Positions 47,054 to 56,105 of a stretch of DNA of 64,000 nt are shown piece by piece; within the stretch, counting starts at the first letter, position 1; each line of letters opens with the position of its first letter. The translations under genes were made by a program, and so were the position numbers. The notes beneath the pieces are model-generated. The model did not search any database, had not been told where the DNA came from, and saw only the letters and a program-made list of their open reading frames with translations. This stretch comes from Pelagimonas sp. (GTDB taxonomy: Bacteria > Pseudomonadota > Alphaproteobacteria > Rhodobacterales > Rhodobacteraceae): NCBI GenBank assembly GCA_025210265.1, contig JAOASD010000006.1, positions 62,001-126,000 on the forward strand, in the 5' to 3' direction.

Positions 47054-47672
47054 GGGTCATCACCTCGGAAACCCGGTTGCGCAGAACCGGCAGCAGCTCG
47101 GCCTCGAACCAGGGGTTTTTCTTAAGCCAGTGGGTATTGCGCCAGGACGGGTGCGGCAAGGGGATCACCTGTGGAAGATGGTCGCGCCAGCCGCGCACCG
47201 TATCCGTCACATTGCCTGCACCGGAGATGTGCCATTTCTGCGCAGGTCCACCGATGGCCAATGTCAGGCGCACCGCCGGAAACGCCGGCAAGACCCGCGC
47301 CCGCCAGGTCCGCGCACAGATCGGTGGCGGCGGCAGATCGGCACCTTTGCGATAGCCGGGAAAGCAAAATGCCATGGGCAGGATCGCCACGCGGCTGTCA
47401 TCGTAAAACATAGCCTCGTCCAGACCCAGCCAGTCGCGCAGGCGGTCTCCGCTGGGATCGGTGAAGGGCAGACCGCTGGCATGGACCCGCGCGCCCGGTG
47501 CCTGCCCCGCGATCAGCAGCCGAGCAGAGGGCGCGCCGCGCAGCACCGGGCGCGGGCTGTGGGCGGTCTCGGTTGCCGCAAACCGGTCAGCGCAAATCTG
47601 ACAGGCGCGGATCTCCTGGATCACATCGGGCATGACTAAGGGATAGACCCCTGCAATCATTTCGACAAGCAT
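47034..47672 (-). CDS. uracil-DNA glycosylase superfamily protein
   Basis: From the start at 47672 the product has 212 residues. Motif 1 appears as LIAGQAPGARVHASGLPF and the late motif as PLPHPSWRNTHW, the arrangement of UDG-like enzymes. An N-terminal CQICADRF and later ICARTW might form part of an iron-sulfur site as in family 4, inferred. AAGG lies nine bases before ATG 47672; ATG 47633 is a plausible shorter start. It overlaps sseB and is divergent from arsR. Confidence 0.85.
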   Translation of the reverse strand: MLVEMIAGVYPLVMPDVIQEIRACQICADRFAATETAHSPRPVLRGAPSARLLIAGQAPGARVHASGLPFTDPSGDRLRDWLGLDEAMFYDDSRVAILPMAFCFPGYRKGADLPPPPICARTWRARVLPAFPAVRLTLAIGGPAQKWHISGAGNVTDTVRGWRDHLPQVIPLPHPSWRNTHWLKKNPWFEAELLPVLRNRVSEVMTHDPDSD

Positions 47673-47707
47673 CGAAATAAGCCTTGCGCGGGAATGTGAT
47701 TTCGTCA

Positions 47708-47724
47708 ATTCTAGAATCATAGAA
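47708..47724. promoter_or_regulatory. candidate ArsR operator
   Basis: ATTCTAGAAT (47708-47717) is a perfect palindrome, and TTCTA...TAGAA within 47709-47724 forms a second, overlapping inverted repeat with six-base spacing. It lies 16-32 bases before the arsR ATG, a usual place for ArsR self-repression. Confidence 0.45.
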
Positions 47725-47739
47725 GTGAAAGGCCCCACC

Positions 47740-48099
47740 ATGACCGCGATTCCCACAGACACCTCTCTGCGCCCCGAACAGGCGGCGGCCAAATTCGCGG
47801 CGCTGGGGTCCGAACAACGGCTGGCCGTGATGCAGGCGCTGGTGCGCGCCGGTCCCGAAGGGCTGAGCATTGGCGCATTGGGCGACCGCTGCGGCATCAC
47901 CGGATCGACCCTGACCCATCACCTGAAAATCCTCGCCGCTGCGGATCTGGTGACACAGGCACGGCAAGGCCGGTCGATCATCTGCGCCGGGGCGGATTAC
48001 GCGGAAATCGGTGCGCTGTCGGACTATCTGCTGCAACATTGCTGCGCCGACAGCACCTGCCCGCATGACAGCCACCAAAAGGAGCGCAACGATGGCTGA
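47740..48099 (+). CDS. ArsR/SmtB-family metalloregulator
   Basis: A 119-residue winged-helix repressor: FAALGSEQRLAVMQALVRAG, then the recognition helix in GITGSTLTHHLKILAAADLV. The C-terminal tail HCCADSTCPHDSHQ is rich in Cys and His and probably forms the effector site. ATG 47740 has AAAGG seven bases upstream; GTG 47725 is an alternative. Its stop overlaps the permease start by eight bases, so it likely controls that permease in response to arsenic or a similar ion. Confidence 0.9.
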   Translation: MTAIPTDTSLRPEQAAAKFAALGSEQRLAVMQALVRAGPEGLSIGALGDRCGITGSTLTHHLKILAAADLVTQARQGRSIICAGADYAEIGALSDYLLQHCCADSTCPHDSHQKERNDG

Positions 48100-49117
48100 G
48101 ACCTCTGCCGCGGTGCAACGCCGCCTGCCCAAACTGTCCTGGCCCTGGGGGATCAGCCTGGGGGTGCTGGGGCTGGTTGCTTTGCTGGACCTCGGCAATG
48201 CCTGGCCTGTGGCGTGGTTTACCGCCAATGCCGTGGCCCATACCGCGCCCTTCATCCTGTTTGCTGTCACCGCCGTCGCCTATATGAAAGCCACCGGGGC
48301 CGAGACCCTGCTGGCCAAGGCCTTTGAAGGCCGGGAAACCCGGATGATCGTGCTGGCCGCGCTGCTGGGGGGCATGTCGCCCTTTTGCAGCTGCGAGATC
48401 ATTCCCTTTATTGCCGCGCTGCTGGCGCTGGGGGCACCGCTTAGTGCGGTGATGGCCTTTTGGCTGTCCTCTCCGCTGATGGATCCGGCGATGTTCACAA
48501 TCACCGCGGGCGAGCTGGGCTTTGACTTTGCCCTGGCCAAGCTGGTGGCGGCGGTCGGGGTCGGGCTGTTGGGGGGCTTTGGCACGATGATGCTGAAATC
48601 CACCCCGGTCTTTGCGGAACCGCTGCGCGCGCAACCACAGGTCGGGGGCTGCTGCGGGGTCAAGAAACCGTTCGAGGGCAAACCGGTCTGGGCATTCTGG
48701 AACGACACGCCCCGCCGCACGGTGTTCCGCGACACCTGGGTCGACAACCTGCTGTTTCTTCTGAAGTGGCTGACCCTGGCCTATATGTTCGAAGCAGTGA
48801 TGGTCACCTATGAAACCACCGCCTGGATCGGACAATTCCTGGGCGGAGACGGGATCGGCACGATCCTGCTGGCCGCGCTGGTCGGGATGCCCGCCTATCT
48901 GAACGGCTATGCCGCCGTCGGGTTCATCGGAGGCCTGATGGACCATGGCATGGCCCCAGGCGCCGCCATGAGCTTTGTCGTCGCGGGTGGAGTCAGCTGT
49001 ATTCCTGCGGCCATTGCGGTCTGGGCACTGGTCAAACCACGGGTCTTTGCCGCCTATATCGGCTATGCGCTGCTAGGGGCGATCCTGGCGGGGCTTAGCT
49101 GGGGGGCGTTGGCATAA
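48092..49117 (+). CDS. permease of the ArsP/DUF318 family
   Basis: A 341-residue membrane protein with about eight to ten hydrophobic helices. The hallmark FCSCEIIPFIAALLALGAPL lies near residues 106-125, with a second repeat motif VGMPAYLNGYAAVGFIGGLM near 263. A cytoplasmic loop holds VGGCCGVKKPF, a Cys pair near residue 188. ArsP members export trivalent organoarsenicals; others have unknown substrates. It is translationally coupled to the ArsR-type regulator. Confidence 0.88.
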   Translation: MAETSAAVQRRLPKLSWPWGISLGVLGLVALLDLGNAWPVAWFTANAVAHTAPFILFAVTAVAYMKATGAETLLAKAFEGRETRMIVLAALLGGMSPFCSCEIIPFIAALLALGAPLSAVMAFWLSSPLMDPAMFTITAGELGFDFALAKLVAAVGVGLLGGFGTMMLKSTPVFAEPLRAQPQVGGCCGVKKPFEGKPVWAFWNDTPRRTVFRDTWVDNLLFLLKWLTLAYMFEAVMVTYETTAWIGQFLGGDGIGTILLAALVGMPAYLNGYAAVGFIGGLMDHGMAPGAAMSFVVAGGVSCIPAAIAVWALVKPRVFAAYIGYALLGAILAGLSWGALA

Positions 49118-49270
49118 CAGCGCCCCAAACGCCCAGAGCCTGGTCAAACAGAAGGTCAAAACACGTTTTGTTCATCCGTTTCGTCGCACCCGTGAAACAA
49201 AACGTCGCTTCCCCCTTCAATCCTATCTCAGCAATGTTAATTAATGAGGCCAGAAAAACTGGGGGGCCGC

Positions 49271-50518
49271 ATGTATCGCGTCTGGAACTTTCTGACGAAC
49301 TACTCGCTTTTGCTGATTTTCGGCGCGCTGATCGCGCTGGTCTGGGCGAATGTAAACGCACATAGCTATCACGCTTTTGTCGAATTTGTGATCTGGGATC
49401 ACGCGCCAATCGGCCATTACCACCACGGGCATCGGACACTGACCCTGCATTATCTGGTCAATGACATCCTGATGGCCCTGTTCTTTGCCATCGCTGCCAA
49501 AGAGGTCTGGGAGGCCATCGCGCTGAAAAACGGCAGCCTGCGCGGCAAAAAAGCCGCCACGCCGCTTTTCGCCACAGCGGGCGGCATGTTTGGTCCGATT
49601 GCGGTCTATCTGGGCATGGCTGCGCTGCTGGGGTCGGACACCTATGATGCGGTGAAAAACGGCTGGGCGATCCCGACCGCCACGGACATTGCCTTTTCCT
49701 ATCTGGTGGGGCGCATGGTGTTTGGCGCAGGCCACCCGGCGGTGCGCTTCCTGCTGCTGCTGGCCATTGCCGATGATGCGGCAGGCCTGATCATTCTGGC
49801 GATTTTCTACCCCAGTGGCGATCTTGCCCCGCAATGGCTGCTGCTGTCCTTTGGCGCGGCGCTGGCGGTGTTTGTTCTGGCCAACTGGCTGCCGCGTCGC
49901 ATGGATCGCGGCAAACAGGATCGGCCCAATTCGACCTGGGCGCGTAAAACCCTGTCGTTCTGGCCCTATCTGATTGCTGCCTGCGCCAGCTGGTATGGCT
50001 TTATGATGTCGGGCCTGCACCCGGCGCTTGGCCTGCTGCCGATCGTGGTGACAATCCCCCATGCGGATCGCTCCTTTGGGGTGTTTTCCGAGGCCGAACA
50101 ATATCTGACCGACCTGCTGAACATGATCGAACATGCGCTGAAGCACCCGGTCGAGATCATCCTGTTCTTCTTTGGCCTGCTGAATGCCGGGGTCGAGCTA
50201 AGCGCGATTGGCGATGCCACATGGCTGGTTCTGGCTGGTCTGATCCTGGGCAAACCGATTGGGGTGTTCCTGTTTGGCTGGGTCGCCGCCGCCGTTCTGC
50301 GCCTTGGCCTGCCCGAAGGGATGCGCATGATCGACCTGATCACCATTGGCTGCGTGTCCGCCATCGGCTTTACCGTGTCGCTGTTTGTGGCCTCGGTCGC
50401 GTTTGAGGCCGGTCCGGTGCAGGATGCTGCGAAAATGGGCGCGTTGTTCAGCTTTGCCGCGGCGCTGATCGCCATCGTGGTCGGCAAACTGACCCGCGTA
50501 GAGAAACACGAACTCTAG
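49271..50518 (+). CDS. nhaA: Na+/H+ antiporter NhaA
   Basis: A 415-residue antiporter with about 12 helices. The ion-site motifs are PTATDIAFSYLVGRM near residues 138-152 and LLAIADDAAGLIILAIFY near 165-182, with two adjacent Asp as in E. coli NhaA Asp163-164. GKPIGVFLFGW near 330 holds the Lys equivalent to Lys300. A long His-rich first loop (PIGHYHHGHRTLTLH) is unusual. GGGGGG before ATG 49271 favours this start over 49244. A terminator follows at 50555-50588. Confidence 0.93.
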   Translation: MYRVWNFLTNYSLLLIFGALIALVWANVNAHSYHAFVEFVIWDHAPIGHYHHGHRTLTLHYLVNDILMALFFAIAAKEVWEAIALKNGSLRGKKAATPLFATAGGMFGPIAVYLGMAALLGSDTYDAVKNGWAIPTATDIAFSYLVGRMVFGAGHPAVRFLLLLAIADDAAGLIILAIFYPSGDLAPQWLLLSFGAALAVFVLANWLPRRMDRGKQDRPNSTWARKTLSFWPYLIAACASWYGFMMSGLHPALGLLPIVVTIPHADRSFGVFSEAEQYLTDLLNMIEHALKHPVEIILFFFGLLNAGVELSAIGDATWLVLAGLILGKPIGVFLFGWVAAAVLRLGLPEGMRMIDLITIGCVSAIGFTVSLFVASVAFEAGPVQDAAKMGALFSFAAALIAIVVGKLTRVEKHEL

Positions 50519-50538
50519 GCGCACTCTGCCAAAATTAT

Positions 50539-50619
50539 GGAATTGTTCACATCTCGGGCCCCAAATCGGGGCCCGCGTTGTTTTTGTTTCCAGACAAAGC
50601 CATAATGTGAACAAATTCC
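50539..50619. repeat. nested inverted repeat around the nhaA terminator
   Basis: GGAATTGTTCACAT (50539-50552) and ATGTGAACAAATTCC (50605-50619) are inverted arms matching over 14 bases with one extra A. Inside lie the terminator stem and a small TTTGT...ACAAA hairpin (50584-50599). It sits upstream of the capsule ATPase gene. Confidence 0.65.
50555..50588 (+). terminator. terminator after nhaA
   Basis: CGGGCCCC and GGGGCCCG form an eight-pair stem around AAATC, followed a few bases later by GTTGTTTTTGTTT. It lies inside the nested inverted repeat 50539-50619. Confidence 0.75.
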
Positions 50620-50679
50620 GCGCCTACCTCTGAGGACCACTCACGAGGCGGAAAAGCGGGCCATGACGGGGCAACCCAA

Positions 50680-51339
50680 ATGCTAGAATTTGATTCGGTC
50701 AGCAAGTCCTTCTGGACAGGCGTACAGCGCAAGGTGATCCTTGACCGGGTCTCTATGCGTGTGGAACTGGGGGAATCCCTGGGCATTCTCGCACCGAACG
50801 GCACTGGCAAAACCACCCTGATCAAAATGATGGCCGGGCTGGAAAAACCCGATGAGGGCGAAATTCGGCGCACATGCCGGATCTCTTTCCCGCTGGGCTA
50901 TATGGGCGGCGTGGTGGCCAAGATCTCGGCACGGGAAAACGCCCGCTATATCGCCCGGCTATACGGGTTGGACCCGGATTATGTTGAATCCTTCTGCCGT
51001 TGGCTCTGCGGGTTAAAGGAATATTTCGACCAGCCCATCGGCACCTATTCCACCGGGATGCGCGCGCGCTTTACCTTTTCGCTGATGCTGGCGCTGGATT
51101 TCGACATGTACCTGATCGACGAAGGGATGCCGAATTCAACCGATGTGGAGTTCAACAAAAAGGCCGGGGATATTCTGGCCGAACGGCTGCGCACCACGAC
51201 CATCGTGATTGTCAGTCACCAGCCCAAGACACTGGAACGCTTTGCCCGCAAAGCCGCCGTTCTGGTGGATGGCAAATTGCATATGTTTGAAACCTTGGAA
51301 GAAGCGAAACAGCTCTATGACTACGAAACCCAAGGCTAA
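50680..51339 (+). CDS. polysaccharide-export ABC transporter ATP-binding protein (KpsT-like)
   Basis: A 219-residue ATPase of the capsule/O-antigen export type. Walker A is LGILAPNGTGKTTLIKMM at residues 34-51; the signature is the family-typical YSTGMRARF in place of LSGGQ; Walker B is FDMYLIDEGMP. KpsT energises export of capsular polysaccharide with the permease KpsM, which is not encoded next to it. The start ATG is the only sensible one. It overlaps the KpsE-like gene by 23 bases. Confidence 0.92.
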   Translation: MLEFDSVSKSFWTGVQRKVILDRVSMRVELGESLGILAPNGTGKTTLIKMMAGLEKPDEGEIRRTCRISFPLGYMGGVVAKISARENARYIARLYGLDPDYVESFCRWLCGLKEYFDQPIGTYSTGMRARFTFSLMLALDFDMYLIDEGMPNSTDVEFNKKAGDILAERLRTTTIVIVSHQPKTLERFARKAAVLVDGKLHMFETLEEAKQLYDYETQG

Positions 51340-53068
51340 AAAGTTCCGAGTACGCCGCGATGCCACCCCGGCAGCGCCCCGTTCCGAAACCGCGACGGCC
51401 ACATCTGCGCCCGCATCGCAGCCTGTCTCTCAGCCCGCGTCCCCGCCCGCATCATCTGCCCCGACGCAGCCGCAAGCGGCAACCGTCGGCCTGCCCAAAC
51501 GCGGCGCACCGCGCCCCCGGACACAGGCAGCGGCCACGCCGCCTGCCTCACCCGCGCAGCAGACCCCAACCACAGATGCACCGCAGACCGAGGTCGCCAC
51601 TGACATTGACGCCATCCGCCAGGAAGGCCTGACCGGGCGTCAGCTGCGCATGGCCCGCCGTGTCGCCCAGAAACAGGGGCTGGCCCCGGTGTCGGATTTT
51701 GATGCTGTGCGCCTGCTACGCCTGAAAGGCATCGACCCGTTCAAACGCAGCAATGTGCTGGAGCTGGTGGTCGGCGAAGGCGACAGCCCCGCCACAGGCA
51801 CGACCGCCCAGCCGGCCCCCGGCCCTGGCCCCATCAAACCCGGCGCGCCGGTACAGCTGCCCCAGACCATCAAACCCGAAACCCAGCAGCTGCCGTCGAC
51901 CCAGACCGCCAGCCCGGCGGAACGCCGCGCCGCTGAAATCCAGCAGATCCAGAAAGATCTGGCCGCGCGGCGACGCAAGAAATCCATGCTGCTGCTCACG
52001 CGGCTGGCCTTTTTCGTCGGCCTGCCCACTCTGATTGCCGGGTACTATTTCTATTTCATCGCCACACCGATGTATGCGACCAAATCCGAATTTCTGATCC
52101 TCAAGGCCGAAAGCGGCGGCGGGGCCATGGGCTCGCTGTTCTCGGGCACTCAGTTCGCGACGAACCAGGATGCGATTGCCGTGCAATCCTATCTGAAATC
52201 AAAGGATGCGATGCTGCGGCTGGATCAGGATGTGGGCTTTAAATCACATTTCACCCTACCGGAGATCGACCCTGTTCAGCGCCTGTCGGACAACCCGACC
52301 AATGAAGAGGCCTACAAGCTGTACAAGCGCAATATCGAGATCGGCTATGACCCGACCGAAGGCGTGATCCGCATGGAAATCATGGCCGCCGATCCCGAGG
52401 TGGCCGCCCAATATTCCCGCGCCCTGATCGGCTATGCCGAAGAACGGGTGGACAACCTGTCCCTGCGCAAGCGGTCCAACGCGGTGCAGGACGCCGAACA
52501 AGGGCTGCGCGATGCCGAAACCGGTCGCCGCAATGCGCAGGAAAAGCTGGTACGCCTGCAGCAAGAAGGCGGGCTTGCCGATCCCGAGGGCCGCATCGCC
52601 GCGCTGCGTGCGCAGATCAACACCTATGAGCTGCAACTGCAGGAAAAGCGTCTGCAACTGCAGGCCTTGCTGGACAACACCCGCCCCAACCGCGCCAAGG
52701 TCGAGGGCACGCAGGGCGATATCGGGCGGCTGGAAAGCCTGCTGGCAGAGCTAAACTCCGAAATGATCAGCGCCACCAGCGGCGAGGAATCTCTGGCGGA
52801 AAAAGCCGTGCAGATCCGCCTGGCCGAGGCCGATCTGGCAACCCGTGATCTGATGCTGCAAACCGCGCTGGAGCGACTGGAACAGGCGCGCCGCGATGCT
52901 GACAGTCAGGCGCGCTATCTGACCACATCGGTAGAACCGGTCGCCTCTGAGGATCCCAGCTATCCGCGCAGTTTTGAAAACACCATTCTGGCCTTTCTGA
53001 TCTTTGGCGGGGCCTATCTGATGGTGTCCCTGACCGCCTCGATCCTGCGGGAACAGGTGACAAGCTAG
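51317..53068 (+). CDS. capsule polysaccharide export protein, KpsE-like
   Basis: A 583-residue inner-membrane protein. Residues 1-205 are a Pro/Ala/Gln/Thr-rich cytoplasmic extension with an embedded conserved block (DAIRQEGLTGRQLRMARRVA to KGIDPFKRSNVLELVVG, about 95-155). A first helix lies near 222-248 (LAFFVGLPTLIAGYYFYFIA). Then a KpsE/Wzz-type periplasmic part with long coiled coils (residues about 375-530), and a last helix near the C-terminus (TILAFLIFGGAYLMVSLTAS). It bridges the inner-membrane exporter to the outer-membrane pore. A strong terminator follows. Confidence 0.88.
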   Translation: MTTKPKAKKFRVRRDATPAAPRSETATATSAPASQPVSQPASPPASSAPTQPQAATVGLPKRGAPRPRTQAAATPPASPAQQTPTTDAPQTEVATDIDAIRQEGLTGRQLRMARRVAQKQGLAPVSDFDAVRLLRLKGIDPFKRSNVLELVVGEGDSPATGTTAQPAPGPGPIKPGAPVQLPQTIKPETQQLPSTQTASPAERRAAEIQQIQKDLAARRRKKSMLLLTRLAFFVGLPTLIAGYYFYFIATPMYATKSEFLILKAESGGGAMGSLFSGTQFATNQDAIAVQSYLKSKDAMLRLDQDVGFKSHFTLPEIDPVQRLSDNPTNEEAYKLYKRNIEIGYDPTEGVIRMEIMAADPEVAAQYSRALIGYAEERVDNLSLRKRSNAVQDAEQGLRDAETGRRNAQEKLVRLQQEGGLADPEGRIAALRAQINTYELQLQEKRLQLQALLDNTRPNRAKVEGTQGDIGRLESLLAELNSEMISATSGEESLAEKAVQIRLAEADLATRDLMLQTALERLEQARRDADSQARYLTTSVEPVASEDPSYPRSFENTILAFLIFGGAYLMVSLTASILREQVTS

Positions 53069-53100
53069 GGGCAGGACACACGCCCCGCACAGACACAAAG

Positions 53101-53131
53101 AAAGCGCCGCCCGATCACAGGGCGGCGCTTT
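53101..53131. terminator. bidirectional terminator after the KpsE-like gene
   Basis: AAAGCGCCGCCC and GGGCGGCGCTTT form a perfect 12-pair stem around GATCACA. It separates the capsule genes from the convergent EEP-phosphoesterase gene and can serve both strands. Confidence 0.88.
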
Positions 53132-53146
53132 GCATTTGGATCCGCG

Positions 53147-54151
53147 TCAGGCGACCTGCGCCCGACACCAGACGCAATCATGATCCGCCAGCGGCTTGCC
53201 CCCTGAGGACAGGGACGACAACACGCCCTTGTCCAGACAGGTCATGTCGCGCCCCGCCAGCCAGTCCAGCTTCATCACGCGGTCGGGATGCGGGGTGATC
53301 AGGCTGGGGCGCGTGGTCATGCCCTCGGCGGTAAAACCCCAGTCATAGCCCCGCGATTCGCCCAGCGCGAACAGGGTTTCGCGGCGCCAGTCGAAATCGG
53401 GCGGCAGGTGGTTGCCTGTGTTCAGATCGCCACCAATCAGCACGGGCATGTCGGGAGCAAATGCATCGACATGGTCCAGCAGGCGCTGGAACTGGATCTG
53501 GCGGTGATGCGCGTCGGCATTGCTTTCCAGATGGGTGGACACAACGCAGACCGGCCCCTGTGCACCGGGCAGCACCGCCGCAATCGCCATGCGCCCGCCC
53601 AGCCGCGGCTGATCCGGGTCCGCAGCGCCGGTTTCCGCCGAAAACCAATGCCCGTGATCGTCCAGCCGGAACAGCGCCACGCGCTCAAACGGGACCGAGG
53701 ACAGCACCGCATTGCCATGCCAGCCCAGCGCGTTAAAATCATCTGTGCAAAAGGCCCGTTCGGTTGGGCCGCCCAGATCCAGTTCGTGAAATTCAACACC
53801 AAAGGCATAGGTCATGCCCAGCGCGCGGGCCATATCCGCGCTGGTGTGGCGCTGACCAGTGCGGGCCATGCCATGATCGACCTCGGACAGCAGCACCACA
53901 TCGGGCGCAATGGGGGCCAGATGGGCGGCGGTTTCCTCGGGGAACAGACAGCGTTCGACATTCCAGGCGGCCACCGTGAAGGCCGCTGGCAGGCAATCAG
54001 CCGAGGCCACCCCGCCGCATTGCACCGCATTCATGGCGTCGACCTCGGCCAGCAGCGCGCGATGACTGTCTGCAGTACGCGGAGCGGTCAGGATGCGGTC
54101 ACGCTCGGCCATGCTGACCGCAGGGAGAGAGCGCAGGTTTTGCGTGATCAC
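53147..54151 (-). CDS. endonuclease/exonuclease/phosphatase (EEP) family phosphoesterase
   Basis: A 334-residue EEP-fold metal hydrolase without a signal peptide. Catalytic residues are recognisable in [29 protein letters not shown] (metal Glu), [30 protein letters not shown] and the C-terminal [13 protein letters not shown] members include phospholipases, phosphatases and nucleases. The start overlaps the ugpC stop by four bases, so it is the last gene of the ugp operon, where a phosphodiesterase (UgpQ) often lies. A cytosolic glycerophosphodiester phosphoesterase role is inferred. Confidence 0.87.
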   Translation of the reverse strand: MITQNLRSLPAVSMAERDRILTAPRTADSHRALLAEVDAMNAVQCGGVASADCLPAAFTVAAWNVERCLFPEETAAHLAPIAPDVVLLSEVDHGMARTGQRHTSADMARALGMTYAFGVEFHELDLGGPTERAFCTDDFNALGWHGNAVLSSVPFERVALFRLDDHGHWFSAETGAADPDQPRLGGRMAIAAVLPGAQGPVCVVSTHLESNADAHHRQIQFQRLLDHVDAFAPDMPVLIGGDLNTGNHLPPDFDWRRETLFALGESRGYDWGFTAEGMTTRPSLITPHPDRVMKLDWLAGRDMTCLDKGVLSSLSSGGKPLADHDCVWCRAQVA

Positions 54152-55185
54152 AGCGCGCCCCCCGTCTGACGGTCAAACAGGCGCAGCGCGTCAGCGCGCA
54201 GATGGGCCTGCACCACACCTTGCGCGATCTCCACCTCTTTGGCCACATGGACGGTAAAGGGCTGGTCGGCAAGCTGCCCATGCAGCAGGCGATGCGCGCC
54301 AAGTTCTTCGATCAGCTCGATCTGGAACGGCACCTGCCCCTGCGGGTGCAGTTCGACATCTTCGGGACGAATGCCAAGCGTGACCGCCCCCTGCCCGTCT
54401 ATCGGTGCAACCACGCCACCACCAAGCCTCAGCTGACCGTCCTCGATCGAGGCTTCCAGCAGGTTCATCGGTGGCGCGCCCATGAAACTGGCGACAAAGG
54501 TCGAGGCCGGGTTGTGATAAATCTCGGCAGGGGTGCCGATCTGTTCGATCCGCCCCTGATTGAGCACGATGATACGATCCGCCATGGTCATGGCTTCGAC
54601 CTGATCATGGGTGACATAGACGCTGGTTACACCCAGACGGCGCTGCAGAGCCTTAATTTCGATGCGCATCTGATGGCGCAGCTTGGCATCCAGATTGGAC
54701 AGCGGTTCATCAAACAGGAACAGCGCGGGGTCACGCACAACGGCCCGCCCCATGGCAACGCGCTGGCGCTGGCCGCCAGACAGCTGGCTGGGCTTGCGAT
54801 CCAGATAGTCGGTGAGGTTCAGCATCTTTGCGGCCTCGGCGACCTTGGCGGCAATCTGATCCTTGGGCGTACCCCGATTTTTCAATCCATAACCGATATT
54901 CTTGGCAACGCTCATATGCGGGTACAGCGCGTAATTCTGGAACACCATGGCAATGTCGCGATCCGCCGGATCCACGTCATTGACGACGCGATCCCCGATG
55001 CGCAGCGTGCCTTCGGTGATGTCCTCTAGCCCCGCAATCATGCGCAGCAGGGTGGATTTGCCACAGCCCGAGGGGCCGACCAGCACGACGAACTCGCCAT
55101 CCTGAATGTCGAAACTGGCGGGGGTGACGGCCTCGACCCCATTGGGATAGACCTTGCGGACCCGGTCCAGGGAAACTTGTGCCAT
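54148..55185 (-). CDS. ugpC: ABC importer ATPase, UgpC-like
   Basis: A 345-residue ATPase of the sugar/glycerol-3-phosphate CUT1 group. Walker [18 protein letters not shown] at residues 36-52, signature [16 protein letters not shown] near 133-148, Walker [17 protein letters not shown], and a C-terminal OB-like regulatory domain with [12 protein letters not shown]. It powers the UgpA-UgpE permease encoded upstream. It is followed with a four-base overlap by the EEP gene. Confidence 0.93.
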   Translation of the reverse strand: MAQVSLDRVRKVYPNGVEAVTPASFDIQDGEFVVLVGPSGCGKSTLLRMIAGLEDITEGTLRIGDRVVNDVDPADRDIAMVFQNYALYPHMSVAKNIGYGLKNRGTPKDQIAAKVAEAAKMLNLTDYLDRKPSQLSGGQRQRVAMGRAVVRDPALFLFDEPLSNLDAKLRHQMRIEIKALQRRLGVTSVYVTHDQVEAMTMADRIIVLNQGRIEQIGTPAEIYHNPASTFVASFMGAPPMNLLEASIEDGQLRLGGGVVAPIDGQGAVTLGIRPEDVELHPQGQVPFQIELIEELGAHRLLHGQLADQPFTVHVAKEVEIAQGVVQAHLRADALRLFDRQTGGAL

Positions 55186-55197
55186 TGCGAGATGTCC

Positions 55198-56094
55198 TTA
55201 CTTGTCGGATTCCGTGAGGCCCTTGACGAACCAGCTTTGAAAGAAAATGACGATGGCGACAGGGGGCAGCATGGCGATGATCGCCAGCGCCAGCGCCTGC
55301 CCGTGTTCGGGGATTTGACTGTCGGTATAGCTGAGCACGATCTGCTTGATCCCGCGCACAAGGGTGAAAAAGCCCTCTTCGGTGGTGATCAGCGTCGGCC
55401 ACAGATACTGGTTCCAGCCAAACACAAACATGATGATAAAGATCGCCGCGATCATGGTGCGCGACAGCGGCACCAGAATGTCGACAAAGAACTTCACCGG
55501 CCCGGCCCCGTCGATGCGCGCGGCTTCGACCAGCTCTTCGGGGACCGAACGAAAGAACTGCCGGAAAAAGAACGTGCCCGTGGCCGAGGCGATCAGCGGG
55601 ATGATCAGCCCGCCATAGCTGTTGGTCAGGCCCAGTTTCTGCACCGCCTCGTAAGAGGGCAGGATGCGGACCTCCAGCGGCAGAAGCAGCGTGGTAAAGA
55701 TCATCCAGAAGGCCAGCGTGGCAAAGCGCAGGCGGAAATAGACAATCGCATAGGCCGCCATCATGGAAATCACGATCTTGCCGATGGCAAAGCCAAGGCC
55801 AAGGATCATGGAATTCATCAGCATCTTCATGCCGTCAACGGTCTGGGTAAACCCGCCTTTGACAAACATGGCGTTGTGGAAATTCTCGCCCAGCTGGTCG
55901 CCAAACCCGGTCTGGATACCGCTGCGATGGATCGTCACCGCGTCATGGCTGGCGGTGATGAACCCCAGGATCGCCGGGGCCATCATGAACAGCGACCCGA
56001 TGATCAGGATCGCGTGGTCGCTGAGGCGCCCCCAACGGATGCAGCGACGCGGGGTGGCGGCCTGTTGCGGCAGCTCTTGGGTCAGATCGGCCAT
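55198..56094 (-). CDS. ugpE: ABC importer permease, UgpE-like
   Basis: A 298-residue CUT1 permease with six membrane helices. The EAA loop is EELVEAARIDGAGPVKFFVD near residues 190-210, which docks to UgpC. The start at 56094 (MADLTQELPQQ) has GAGGGG seven bases upstream; ATG 56109 overlaps the ugpA stop (ATGA) and is an alternative. It ends 12 bases before ugpC. Confidence 0.92.
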   Translation of the reverse strand: MADLTQELPQQAATPRRCIRWGRLSDHAILIIGSLFMMAPAILGFITASHDAVTIHRSGIQTGFGDQLGENFHNAMFVKGGFTQTVDGMKMLMNSMILGLGFAIGKIVISMMAAYAIVYFRLRFATLAFWMIFTTLLLPLEVRILPSYEAVQKLGLTNSYGGLIIPLIASATGTFFFRQFFRSVPEELVEAARIDGAGPVKFFVDILVPLSRTMIAAIFIIMFVFGWNQYLWPTLITTEEGFFTLVRGIKQIVLSYTDSQIPEHGQALALAIIAMLPPVAIVIFFQSWFVKGLTESDK

Positions 56095-56105
56095 GTCAGC
56101 GCCCC

